The translations under genes were made by a program, and so were the position numbers. Below, in pieces: positions 23,752-31,330 of a DNA stretch of 64,000 bases; within the stretch, counting starts at the first letter, position 1; each line of letters begins with the position of its first letter. The stretch is from Candidatus Woesearchaeota archaeon (GTDB taxonomy: Archaea > Nanobdellota > Nanobdellia > Woesearchaeales > ARS49). The notes under the pieces were generated by a model that had not been told where the DNA came from, searched no databases, and worked only from the letters and a program-made list of their open reading frames with translations. Where the stretch lies: the NCBI GenBank assembly GCA_030750765.1, contig JASMHM010000001.1, positions 158,541-222,540 of the forward strand. The letters run 5' to 3'.

Positions 23752-24504
23752 CTATACTTTCTGTGCTGCAACCTTCCATAGATGCTCAAAATGATTGCGA
23801 TACGTGCTCGCAATGCCCCCATTCTGGATCATGACCGCAGTCACCGGTGCCCCCCAGGTAACGATGACCACCTTATCTCCATACACGAAGGTGTTGGTAG
23901 GATTGAATTGTGCCTCTTCTAAGTAACGGTAGCTTGTGCTTGGCGCAATATCCTTGCCAAATTGAAAGACCCCCTTTCGTTTGACCGTGATCACTCGCTC
24001 CTTGATCCTTTTGATGCGCAGATCCCGAAAATACTGCTTCATAAAGATAGGAAGCAAGTCTTGGTACTTCGCGTCATCAATACCCGTAACCAACACTTCT
24101 TTCTGGACTTTGATGATGTCCTTCAGGAAGTACTTGAGCCCTTCCTTGCCCTTGAAGACCTCCACCATGGTGTCTTCCTTGGGTAAGTTGGCCATGGCCT
24201 TCAGCTGAGGGAGCATGCGCGCCACAGCCCCCTCTTGCGACGCTAGCTCTCGCTGTTTATCCTCCAGATAGTGCTTAATCTTGGAAGGATCGGTGGCTTG
24301 GAAGTACTTCTTAGAACCTCGGTAGACATGGGTGGCCATACCCTTGTCCATCAACTGCTCTAGTTTATCATACACGTGCACGCGATATATCCCCGTCCTC
24401 CTACCGATCTCGTACGCCGTGCTGGTTCCGGACGTGAGCAAATCTAGGTAGATCTTGATTTCATTCTCGGTAAGCCCGATATCGCGCAACGCCTCTGTGT
24501 TCAT
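23752..24504 (-). CDS. TrmB-family transcriptional regulator
   Basis: 250 residues, MNTEALRDIGLTENEIKIYL followed by the winged-helix segment YRVHVYDKLEQLMDKGMATHV and the TrmB-type C-terminal domain. It is a second paralogue of the regulator at 3201-3926 (same MNTxxLxDxGLTxxEIK start). It ends four bases from the end of the convergent scramblase-like gene and is divergent from the heme-oxygenase-like gene, which is its likely target. Confidence 0.87.
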   Translation of the reverse strand: MNTEALRDIGLTENEIKIYLDLLTSGTSTAYEIGRRTGIYRVHVYDKLEQLMDKGMATHVYRGSKKYFQATDPSKIKHYLEDKQRELASQEGAVARMLPQLKAMANLPKEDTMVEVFKGKEGLKYFLKDIIKVQKEVLVTGIDDAKYQDLLPIFMKQYFRDLRIKRIKERVITVKRKGVFQFGKDIAPSTSYRYLEEAQFNPTNTFVYGDKVVIVTWGAPVTAVMIQNGGIASTYRNHFEHLWKVAAQKV

Positions 24505-24539
24505 TGTGGTAGGTCACCATCCACGACTTATAATACTTT

Positions 24540-24556
24540 CGTACATGTATGGTACG
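24540..24556. promoter_or_regulatory. Inverted repeat CGTAC-N7-GTACG between divergent genes
   Basis: A perfect 5+5 dyad with a 7-nt spacer lies between the TATA boxes of the divergent TrmB gene (about 24528-24536) and the heme-oxygenase-like gene (24564-24571). Spacing and position suit a TrmB-type operator; the binding protein is inferred. Confidence 0.45.
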
Positions 24557-24592
24557 ACACACTCTTTAATACTAAGCCACCATTAAGTGGTT

Positions 24593-25339
24593 ATGATACA
24601 GACGCACAAACAACTCACAGATAGATTGAACAAAGCAATGATGGACGAGTACATTGCGGTAAGTCCTACACAGAACCCATTAGCGCAACAACTACCCAAA
24701 CTTGACAATCTAAGCCTACGCGAGGTGGTGTGCCAATACACCATCTTCCCAAGAAGTATCGTTTCCCTCCTCTCCACCGCCAGAGACACTGCTAGAGAGT
24801 GCGGATGGAATGAAGTGGACGTGGAGCTAACTAGAAATATTGGTGAGGAGTTGGGAACAGAAACGGAAGGGTTAACACACTATCAGATGCTCGTTCGAGG
24901 TCTGGAATTTGTTGTAATGCCCTATATCGCAAGAAAGCTATCGCGGTTGGAACCGAACAAACACACGGGACAGTTCATTTGGCAAATGGATCGAGTTGTT
25001 AGCGGGAAGCCACATTACGCACTTGGAGGCACCTATGCCCTCGAATGTTCCGCGGTCCCCGAACTCGTATTGGTGAAACATGCCATTGAGACATTTCACA
25101 AAAGAGCCACAGGACGAGATCTTGCACCTCGCGGATCACTAATGGAATTCTTTGATCTTCACATAGGAACTTGGGAGCCAGATCATGAAGAGGGCCTAAG
25201 AGAGACCACTGCTAAGTACGTCACCACGGAAGCAGACCAAAAGCTCTTTGAGCAGGGCTTCAGAGACGTGATGGAAACTATGGACACCTGGTGGACAGGG
25301 TTGCTTGACGAAAGTCAAGCCCCCACCTGCAGTGTTTGA
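24593..25339 (+). CDS. Heme-oxygenase-like diiron (CADD/TenA-like) protein
   Basis: 248 residues, all helical. Candidate metal ligands follow the heme-oxygenase-like diiron pattern: EELGTETEGLTHYQML (E...H), ALECSAVPEL (E) and FFDLHIGTWEPDHEEGLRE (H...E/D..H). Relatives include CADD-type and other non-heme diiron oxidases and oxygenases. The H-x4-E-x2-H spacing differs slightly from the usual H-x3-D-x2-H. The substrate is unknown. The ATG at 24593 lies 26 nt from the TATA centre. It is probably controlled by the divergent TrmB. Confidence 0.6.
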   Translation: MIQTHKQLTDRLNKAMMDEYIAVSPTQNPLAQQLPKLDNLSLREVVCQYTIFPRSIVSLLSTARDTARECGWNEVDVELTRNIGEELGTETEGLTHYQMLVRGLEFVVMPYIARKLSRLEPNKHTGQFIWQMDRVVSGKPHYALGGTYALECSAVPELVLVKHAIETFHKRATGRDLAPRGSLMEFFDLHIGTWEPDHEEGLRETTAKYVTTEADQKLFEQGFRDVMETMDTWWTGLLDESQAPTCSV

Positions 25340-25386
25340 ATAGAAAAAATTCCGACCAACCATAACATTTATTAATCTTTCTATCA

Positions 25387-25406
25387 TAGTAATTACTAGA
25401 TTCTAG
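25387..25406. promoter_or_regulatory. Two overlapping palindromes at a transcription start
   Basis: TAGTAATTACTA (25387-25398) is a perfect 12-bp palindrome and CTAGA-T-TCTAG (25396-25406) a second perfect dyad that overlaps it. They sit where transcription should start from the ATTTATTA box (25367-25374), so a bound dimer would block initiation. Confidence 0.4.
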
Positions 25407-25415
25407 AGTGAGAAA

Positions 25416-25631
25416 ATGAGTGAAGACAGCATAAGCTATTGTCGCCTTACAGATGGCGCCCGTTTGCACAAACGGGAGCAAAATGGGCAGACACTAGTAA
25501 CGATACAAGTGGGAAGAGACCGTGTAGAGGTACCTATGAACGAGGCACCTCCGTGCTTCCAAGCCCATCAGGACAGTGATCGGTCAAGCGTGTACTTACG
25601 CGCAAACCATCCGGAACTCTTTGGACCATGA
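25416..25631 (+). CDS. Small uncharacterised protein
   Basis: 71 residues, soluble (MSEDSISYCRLTDGARLHKR start), rich in charged residues, no known domain. It has a short leader with the overlapping palindromes and a GAGTGAG segment before the ATG. Its TGA overlaps the next ATG (ATGA), so the two small genes form one unit. Confidence 0.55.
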   Translation: MSEDSISYCRLTDGARLHKREQNGQTLVTIQVGRDRVEVPMNEAPPCFQAHQDSDRSSVYLRANHPELFGP

Positions 25632-25900
25632 AATCATTCTGTTACGTGGCGGGACGAGTAAAGTATACCGGGTACCGTAAGGAAGAAGAAATTCACTTCC
25701 TGCGAACCTGCAAAACTAAAGTACTATTCTATCGCTATGATGGCAAGGACGTATATGAACACGCAGGTCCGCACAAGAAAACATACACTCTGGACGAACT
25801 GGCGGCAGAGGACTTGCACGCCAGCATCCTCATGCGAGTGGCCTGTCCAGACATTCTTAACAGATTCGGCCTCAAAGCCTGCGGTCCAAAACCTTTTTAA
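25628..25900 (+). CDS. Small uncharacterised protein
   Basis: 90 residues with an aromatic-rich N-terminal half (CYVAGRVKYTGYRKEEEIHF), a helical middle and Cys residues in VACPDIL and LKACGPKPF. Co-translated with the preceding 71-residue protein. No recognised family. Confidence 0.55.
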   Translation: MKSFCYVAGRVKYTGYRKEEEIHFLRTCKTKVLFYRYDGKDVYEHAGPHKKTYTLDELAAEDLHASILMRVACPDILNRFGLKACGPKPF

Positions 25901-25924
25901 GGAGCCCGATTAGAACCTAAACCT

Positions 25925-26557
25925 ATGGGGGCTGTAATTTTCGACTTTTGGGGAACGTTAGTGAATGGAGGGGCGAGAAGCCCACTTAGACGAACCCATA
26001 GAATCCTAGCCAAAGAAGGAGATTTTGGAGAGTTTGTCGAAAAGTTTGAAAGCATCACTATGGTGAAGACTTTTGAAAGCCAACAAGAAATGTTCGAACA
26101 CGCAGCCAAAGAGATGGGCTACGAAGCAAACGCTGAAACCATCGAAGCGTTGATAGGCGTGTGGAACAAGAACGCCCTACTGGCCGAACCCTTTGACGAT
26201 GCCCTCCCCACATTAGAAACACTGAAAGAGAAAGGCATCAAGATGGCATTACTATCAAACACCGCAAGCTTCCTAACAGAAGAAGTCATAGAACGCCTAA
26301 AACTGAATGACTTCTTTGACGTCATCGCACTAAGCTACAAAGAAGGCATGCTCAAGACCGATCCAAAAATGATCAAGAAAATCATGAAAGAACTAGGCTC
26401 AACAAAGGACGACACAATATTAGTAGGTGACAGCGTTGAGACAGACATGAAAGCTGCAGAGGCATCAAAGCTCAAAGGCATCCTTATCGATCGAAGAGGA
26501 CGAAGAGAGTATGACAACAAGATCAACGTGCTAGGGCAGGTACTTGACGAACTATGA
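25925..26557 (+). CDS. HAD-superfamily hydrolase, subclass IA
   Basis: 210 residues. Motif I is FDFWGTLVN: the nucleophile Asp is present but the usual second Asp is Trp, as seen in some HAD-IA proteins. Motif II is LLSNTA, the Lys is in MLKTDPKM and motif IV is ILVGDSVETDM. A helical cap follows motif I. It is probably a small-molecule phosphatase, though the lost acid/base Asp leaves activity uncertain. It overlaps the HIT gene by ATGA. Confidence 0.85.
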   Translation: MGAVIFDFWGTLVNGGARSPLRRTHRILAKEGDFGEFVEKFESITMVKTFESQQEMFEHAAKEMGYEANAETIEALIGVWNKNALLAEPFDDALPTLETLKEKGIKMALLSNTASFLTEEVIERLKLNDFFDVIALSYKEGMLKTDPKMIKKIMKELGSTKDDTILVGDSVETDMKAAEASKLKGILIDRRGRREYDNKINVLGQVLDEL

Positions 26558-26952
26558 CCTGCTTGTTCTGCCAAATAGTAAAAGGCGAGATTCCTGCACA
26601 AAAGATTTTTGAAGACGAAAAAACATTTGCTTTCTTAGACATCAAACCAATAAGCACAGGTCATGCATTAGTGATTCCTAAAGCACACTTAGAACATTTT
26701 GACGACATGGATGCGGAAGACACTCATCACGTGATGGACACCGTGCAAAAGCTTGCACCAAAGATCATGGAAGCAGTAGGCGCAACAGCATACAACGTCG
26801 GAGTTAACGTTCGCCCAGATGCTGGGCAGGCAGTCATGCACACCCACGTCCACATCATCCCTCGCTCAGCAGATGACGGTCTGAAAAGCTGGCCAGGAAT
26901 GGACGTGGACAATTTGGAAGAGATCAATAATAAGATAGAGGCGTTGTTATGA
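26554..26952 (+). CDS. HIT-family nucleotide hydrolase/transferase
   Basis: 132 residues with the histidine triad HTHVHIIPR and the N-terminal zinc-site start CLFCQIVKGEIPA. HIT proteins of this (Hint/HinT) type hydrolyse phosphoramidates or adenylylated compounds such as AMP-amines. The triad is complete. It overlaps the HAD gene before it and the unknown gene after it by 4 nt each, so the three form one operon. Confidence 0.93.
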   Translation: MTCLFCQIVKGEIPAQKIFEDEKTFAFLDIKPISTGHALVIPKAHLEHFDDMDAEDTHHVMDTVQKLAPKIMEAVGATAYNVGVNVRPDAGQAVMHTHVHIIPRSADDGLKSWPGMDVDNLEEINNKIEALL

Positions 26953-27401
26953 TTCCCGCATTAGTTAGAATTTTTACTGCAGGGAAGGTGCTGCTGACTG
27001 AACGCGTTAGTTCCGAGACTGCCTTGGTACAAAAAGCAAAACAACCAAAAATAGTGTCGGTCGAATTGCAGCACCACGATCCTGGTCCAGGCCCCTCAGG
27101 TATGGGATGGCCGCTTCCCCGGCAATATATCACATGGACTACCGCACAGGTAGACCAACAGCGCTTCAGACTTTCGGTAGACCACGGAACTGGCAATCTC
27201 ACGGGGTATGCAGGGGTCACAGATGCTGTTGCCAACGAAATCCGACACGTAATCACGGCCGGCGATGTGGTTGACAGAATGCGCGAAGCATACCCTAGAG
27301 CCACCGTACTCTTGTCTAATGATAAAACCGTGATTACTGATGAGCAAATACAAGCGATGCGTGAAGAAGCGAGACATCACGAGCTCTTCCCTTTCGCGTA
27401 G
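26949..27401 (+). CDS. Uncharacterised protein downstream of HIT gene
   Basis: 150 residues with a Gly/Pro-rich loop (HHDPGPGPSGMGWPLP) and mixed alpha/beta composition. The start overlaps the HIT stop (ATGA). No domain recognised. It ends 38 nt before tRNA-Met. Confidence 0.55.
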   Translation: MIPALVRIFTAGKVLLTERVSSETALVQKAKQPKIVSVELQHHDPGPGPSGMGWPLPRQYITWTTAQVDQQRFRLSVDHGTGNLTGYAGVTDAVANEIRHVITAGDVVDRMREAYPRATVLLSNDKTVITDEQIQAMREEARHHELFPFA

Positions 27402-27439
27402 CAATCCTTATAAACACATCTTTCTCTTGTAATACTCTT

Positions 27440-27514
27440 GGCGCTGTAGCTCAGCTTGGTTAGAGCGCTGGTTTCATAAGCCAGAAGTCGGGAGTTCAAA
27501 TCTCCTCAGCGCCA
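27440..27514 (+). tRNA. tRNA-Met (anticodon CAT), probably elongator
   Basis: 75-nt cloverleaf: acceptor GGCGCTG/CAGCGCC, D-stem GCTC/GAGC, anticodon stem CTGGT/GCCAG with loop TTCATAA, and T-arm GGGAG-TTCAAAT-CTCCT. The first pair is G-C and the anticodon stem lacks three G-C pairs next to the loop, which argues against an initiator. A tRNA-Ile2 with modified C34 is an alternative. No intron. Confidence 0.85.
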
Positions 27515-27562
27515 TCCCCTACGCAAACTAAGAAGAAAAGCAATAGGGAGAAGTGCAGTAAC

Positions 27563-27571
27563 GTTTATAAA
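27563..27571 (+). promoter_or_regulatory. TATA box of alkaline-phosphatase-superfamily operon
   Basis: GTTTATAAA is centred about 27 nt before the ATG at 27594 and is the only promoter seen ahead of the four genes running to 33342. Confidence 0.5.
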
Positions 27572-27593
27572 TTCCTGAGCCCGGGACCATACT

Positions 27594-28991
27594 ATGAATA
27601 AGCGGTTGGCGATATCTGCGTTTGGCTTGCTTGCTGCAGTTCTCTTCGTGGGCTGGTTTGCGGGCTCCCAGGGAAGTCCTACTATTGCAGCCATTGCCAA
27701 CACAATAAACTGCGAGGACTGCAACGTCATCTTCATCAGTCTCACCAACGTCCGGGCAGACCATCTTAGCGTGTATGGATATGAAAGAGAGACTTCTGCC
27801 AATATCGATCGCTTGGCAAGCAAGAGTCTTGTTTTTGAGCAGGCGAGAACAGTGGCCAGCTGGACCCTGCCCGTCATAATGAGCGTCTACACCTCCACCT
27901 TCCCTATACAGCACCAAGTCATGAACCGGTACCCTGTTGAGAACGCATCACGAGTGAGTCTTCCTGAAGAATCATACACCATACTCGACACTCTCCATGA
28001 TGCAGGCTACATGACCGCTGCCTTCACCTCCAGGGGAGACTATGACGAAAGATACGGCCTCACAACAAGGTTTCAACATCATGAATACTTTCCTAGTGAA
28101 GGAACAGGCGCAGCCTATGGCTCCATGAAGAATGCTTCTGCAGCCAGCATAGACTGGTTGGAGAAAAATAAGGACGAAAAATTCTTCATCCACGTCCACG
28201 GATATGACGCACACTGTCCTTTTGCGCGTCCGCAAGAAAACGACGTCTTTGATCCGGACTATGAAGGTGTAGACTTCAATACCTGCTACTGGACGTTTGA
28301 CAAGGTAGAACCTATCAGCGTAGGATCAAAATCGTATTATGTGGTTAAGCAAAGCGGAGGTGCCACTGCCATTCCTCCAAAGCTTAGCGACAGAGACATC
28401 TACCACATGAAAGCATTATACGATGGCGAGATCATGCTTGCAGACCAGTACGTAGGCACCCTCCTAGATCGCATTGAAGAGCTAGGATTATCTGAAAACA
28501 CCATCATTGTGTTCTTTTCCGAACACGGAGACCTGTTTGGCGAACACGGAAGGTTCATGCGAGGCGGTGCACTGCGAGGAAGCTTCTATGATGATGTTAT
28601 GCACGTGCCCCTCATCATCAAGCATCCAAGATTGGCACCAAAGAAAATATCACATCTCACCTCATTGATTGATCTTGGTCCAACAGTACTTTCATGGCTT
28701 GGCCTTCCTGGACGAAATGATTTCGAGGGTGTGAATCTACTAGAAGCAAGAGATAGCGTGTTTGCAGCCACCAAATTTGTCCCTCCCCCCACAAACAGCT
28801 ACTTCAACAGGAGCAGCACGATAATGGCGGTGTGGCAGGACAATGCCAAACTCATCAAGGAAGAGGTTGTTGATGAAACGTCCTATGAAGTGTATGACTT
28901 GGAAAAGGACCCTGAAGAACGAGAGCACGATCCAGAAAAGCTCACTCTTTTAAACCAAACGCTTCATGACTGGATGCGCGGTTTGCGCTAA
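27594..28991 (+). CDS. Sulfatase-like protein with altered active site
   Basis: 465 residues: signal anchor, then a sulfatase/alkaline-phosphatase-superfamily fold (NVIFISLTNVRADHLSVYGY, SANIDRLAS, FFSEHGDLFGEHG). Key positions differ from active sulfatases: the first metal-binding Asp (normally I-D-T-L-R) is Thr, the formylglycine site C/S-x-P-x-R is replaced by WTLPVIMS, and the Asp of DHG is Glu. It may use a different metal set, act as a transferase, or be a binding protein. It is the first gene of an extracytoplasmic four-gene operon. Confidence 0.8.
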   Translation: MNKRLAISAFGLLAAVLFVGWFAGSQGSPTIAAIANTINCEDCNVIFISLTNVRADHLSVYGYERETSANIDRLASKSLVFEQARTVASWTLPVIMSVYTSTFPIQHQVMNRYPVENASRVSLPEESYTILDTLHDAGYMTAAFTSRGDYDERYGLTTRFQHHEYFPSEGTGAAYGSMKNASAASIDWLEKNKDEKFFIHVHGYDAHCPFARPQENDVFDPDYEGVDFNTCYWTFDKVEPISVGSKSYYVVKQSGGATAIPPKLSDRDIYHMKALYDGEIMLADQYVGTLLDRIEELGLSENTIIVFFSEHGDLFGEHGRFMRGGALRGSFYDDVMHVPLIIKHPRLAPKKISHLTSLIDLGPTVLSWLGLPGRNDFEGVNLLEARDSVFAATKFVPPPTNSYFNRSSTIMAVWQDNAKLIKEEVVDETSYEVYDLEKDPEEREHDPEKLTLLNQTLHDWMRGLR

Positions 28992-28998
28992 CAAAATC

Positions 28999-30912
28999 AT
29001 GAAATATTGGTGGATTTTAGTCATTCTCCTTATAGGATGTCAGCAGCAGCAAGAAACCAAGGTTTATTGGTTTGTTCCTGATGGAATGCGTGCCGATCCT
29101 GAGGTTTTTACCGTGTTTGAGTGGGCAGAACAAGGACACCTGCCCAACATCAAACGTATGATGGATGAAGGAGCCTACGGGTATTCCATCCCTACCTTTC
29201 CCTCTCATACACCTACCAACTTCGCCACCTTATTCACAGGAGTGTATCCAGATAAACATGGAGTTGCAGACGGACCCATGCACGTGGAAGGTAGACCGCT
29301 CAACAAAGTAGCTGTTGGAGGGTTTAGCAGTGCAGCCAAGAAAGTATCGCCCTTCTGGGTGACGATGGAACAGGAAGGCAAAAACGTAGCGTTGTTGTCC
29401 ATGCCTGGCTCCACCCCTCCAGAATTGAACAAAGGCATCACCATCCGCGGAAGATGGGGAGGGTGGGGAGCAGACTTCCACGCCACCATCTTCCAACAAG
29501 AAGACAACCACACCCAATACGAGCGTGGTCGGGGCTCAAGGCTCTTCTTTTTCGGACCTCCGCTAACAAAGTACGTGAACAGCACGCATGCAAACTGGAC
29601 GACCCATGAGGCCCAACGAACAGTCTTAAGCCAATATGGTGCCAGCGAAGAAGTATACATCTTTGACAGCGTTGACGATCAAAAAACAGCGTATGATAGC
29701 GTGGCCGTACGAAACAACGTACTCCAGGAAGGAGAGACTAGCGAATGGTTCCCCATCACCCTAGAATGGAAGGCAGGAGAGAGCGTCATACCTGTGGAGA
29801 CCCAGTTCCAAGTGCATGTCATCAAGATTGATCCTTCTGGCTGGTTCAGGATAAGATTTTTTTACAACAACATAAACGAACACCTCACCCAACCGGCAAG
29901 CGTTGCTGGACAACTCACGCAGTGGGTGGGGCCGATGGTGGACTTTGTGGACAACTTCCCTCCCCAACTCATATTTTATCCAGAAGACAGACAAGCCTTC
30001 CTAGACGAAGCCCACCAAAGCTTGGACTGGCACCGGAAGGCAGCAGGATACATGTTGGATGCGTACGATCCGGATGTGTTCATTCACGATATCTACACCC
30101 CAAACCAAATGCTAACAAGTAGATGGTGGATGGGGCACGTGGACCCCTCAGCAGCCTCATATGCTACGATCAAAGCGGAAGAACGAGAAGAAAGATGGGA
30201 AGAAGTGCTGGCAATGTACAAAAAACTGGACGCAATCGTTGGCGAGATGTACAAAAGAGCAGACGACAACACCATACTCATTCTGAGTTCAGACCATGGC
30301 GCCGTTCCCCTTGATAAATGGGTACGGTTGAACAATTTGTTTGCCCAAAAAGGTTGGCTCCACTTCACAGTGGGCGAGGACGGCGAACCCATCATTGATT
30401 GGGAAAAGTCCAAAGTCATATACCTAAAAATGGCACACGTCTACATCCATCCTGATGGATTAGCAGGTAACTGGACGCGTGCCTCAGGTCCTGAGTATAG
30501 AAAATTAAGAGAAGAAGTTAGACAGGCACTCATCAGCTTGGAAGATCCGTTTACCAAGGACAGACCCGTTATTGCAGCGTATGACTGGGAGAAAGTACCC
30601 CAATATCTTAGCCTTCCTACAGACCGAGTAGGAGACTTAGTCGTGGTGAACGAGGCAGGATACGGATGGAACGAAGAGATGAGTCTAGATCGTAAAATAT
30701 TCACCGCACCTTTGAAATCAGGGTACAAACAGGCCATCATCGCACACTTCGAACCCGGCATGTGGACCCCCTTCGTGATCATGGGACCTGGCATAAAACA
30801 TGCCAAATTGGAAAAGCCTATAAACCACGTTGATCAATACACCACCATCATGGCATTGCTGAACAAGACAGTTGCTACGGATGGGAGAGTGCTGCATGAA
30901 ATACTGGAGTAG
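28999..30912 (+). CDS. Type I phosphodiesterase/nucleotide pyrophosphatase-like lipoprotein
   Basis: 637 residues with lipobox LLIGC. The N-terminal VPDGMRADPEVF metal-binding segment, the nucleophile region FPSHTPTNFATLFTG, and SSDHGAVPLDKW near residue 425 are those of PF01663-type enzymes (ENPP/autotaxin superfamily). They hydrolyse phosphodiesters or pyrophosphates outside the cell. Unlike the preceding protein, the Asp and Thr positions look intact. A large insert in the middle (residues about 170-310) is beta-rich. The ATG at 28999 gives a clean lipoprotein signal. Confidence 0.88.
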   Translation: MKYWWILVILLIGCQQQQETKVYWFVPDGMRADPEVFTVFEWAEQGHLPNIKRMMDEGAYGYSIPTFPSHTPTNFATLFTGVYPDKHGVADGPMHVEGRPLNKVAVGGFSSAAKKVSPFWVTMEQEGKNVALLSMPGSTPPELNKGITIRGRWGGWGADFHATIFQQEDNHTQYERGRGSRLFFFGPPLTKYVNSTHANWTTHEAQRTVLSQYGASEEVYIFDSVDDQKTAYDSVAVRNNVLQEGETSEWFPITLEWKAGESVIPVETQFQVHVIKIDPSGWFRIRFFYNNINEHLTQPASVAGQLTQWVGPMVDFVDNFPPQLIFYPEDRQAFLDEAHQSLDWHRKAAGYMLDAYDPDVFIHDIYTPNQMLTSRWWMGHVDPSAASYATIKAEEREERWEEVLAMYKKLDAIVGEMYKRADDNTILILSSDHGAVPLDKWVRLNNLFAQKGWLHFTVGEDGEPIIDWEKSKVIYLKMAHVYIHPDGLAGNWTRASGPEYRKLREEVRQALISLEDPFTKDRPVIAAYDWEKVPQYLSLPTDRVGDLVVVNEAGYGWNEEMSLDRKIFTAPLKSGYKQAIIAHFEPGMWTPFVIMGPGIKHAKLEKPINHVDQYTTIMALLNKTVATDGRVLHEILE

Positions 30913-31330
30913 CCTCATTCTCTTCCTAATGGCATGCAGTACACCGGGATTGATGTATGACCACCCAGATCACCCACTCACTGTCGAAGTGACCCAAGAA
31001 ATCTCTGCAGAGGATGCTAAAGAAATCCAAAGACAGACCATTATAGGATTGCAAGCGGTGTACGCCAACGAGCGTTCTCCCTACCCTGGCCAGATCACCA
31101 ACGTACAAGAGTGTGCCACCGAATTCATACCAGAATACAACGAGAACCATGTACTCTTGTACAGCACGGTTAGTTTGGGAGTTGGCGCTTGCACTGAAGA
31201 CACCGCCATCCATCGCATGCTCATCGGGTGGAGATACTGCGAATCTCAGGAAACATTATACACAATCCAATACCATACGCCGAAGGATGAGAACCCTGTA
31301 ACTTTCTTTGAGAGCATGAGGTGCTCATGA
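30896..31330 (+). CDS. Small lipoprotein, unknown
   Basis: 144 residues with lipobox LFLMAC; the mature part has four Cys (ECATEF, GACTED, RYCES, MRCS) likely in disulphides. It overlaps the previous gene by 17 nt and the next by ATGA, so it is fully embedded in the operon. No domain recognised. Confidence 0.7.
   Translation: MKYWSSLILFLMACSTPGLMYDHPDHPLTVEVTQEISAEDAKEIQRQTIIGLQAVYANERSPYPGQITNVQECATEFIPEYNENHVLLYSTVSLGVGACTEDTAIHRMLIGWRYCESQETLYTIQYHTPKDENPVTFFESMRCS

Noticed and set aside
24593-25378. Readthrough of the heme-oxygenase-like gene TGA at 25337
   Set aside because: Only eleven codons follow before a TAA, and they cover the TATA region of the next gene, so the TGA is the natural end.
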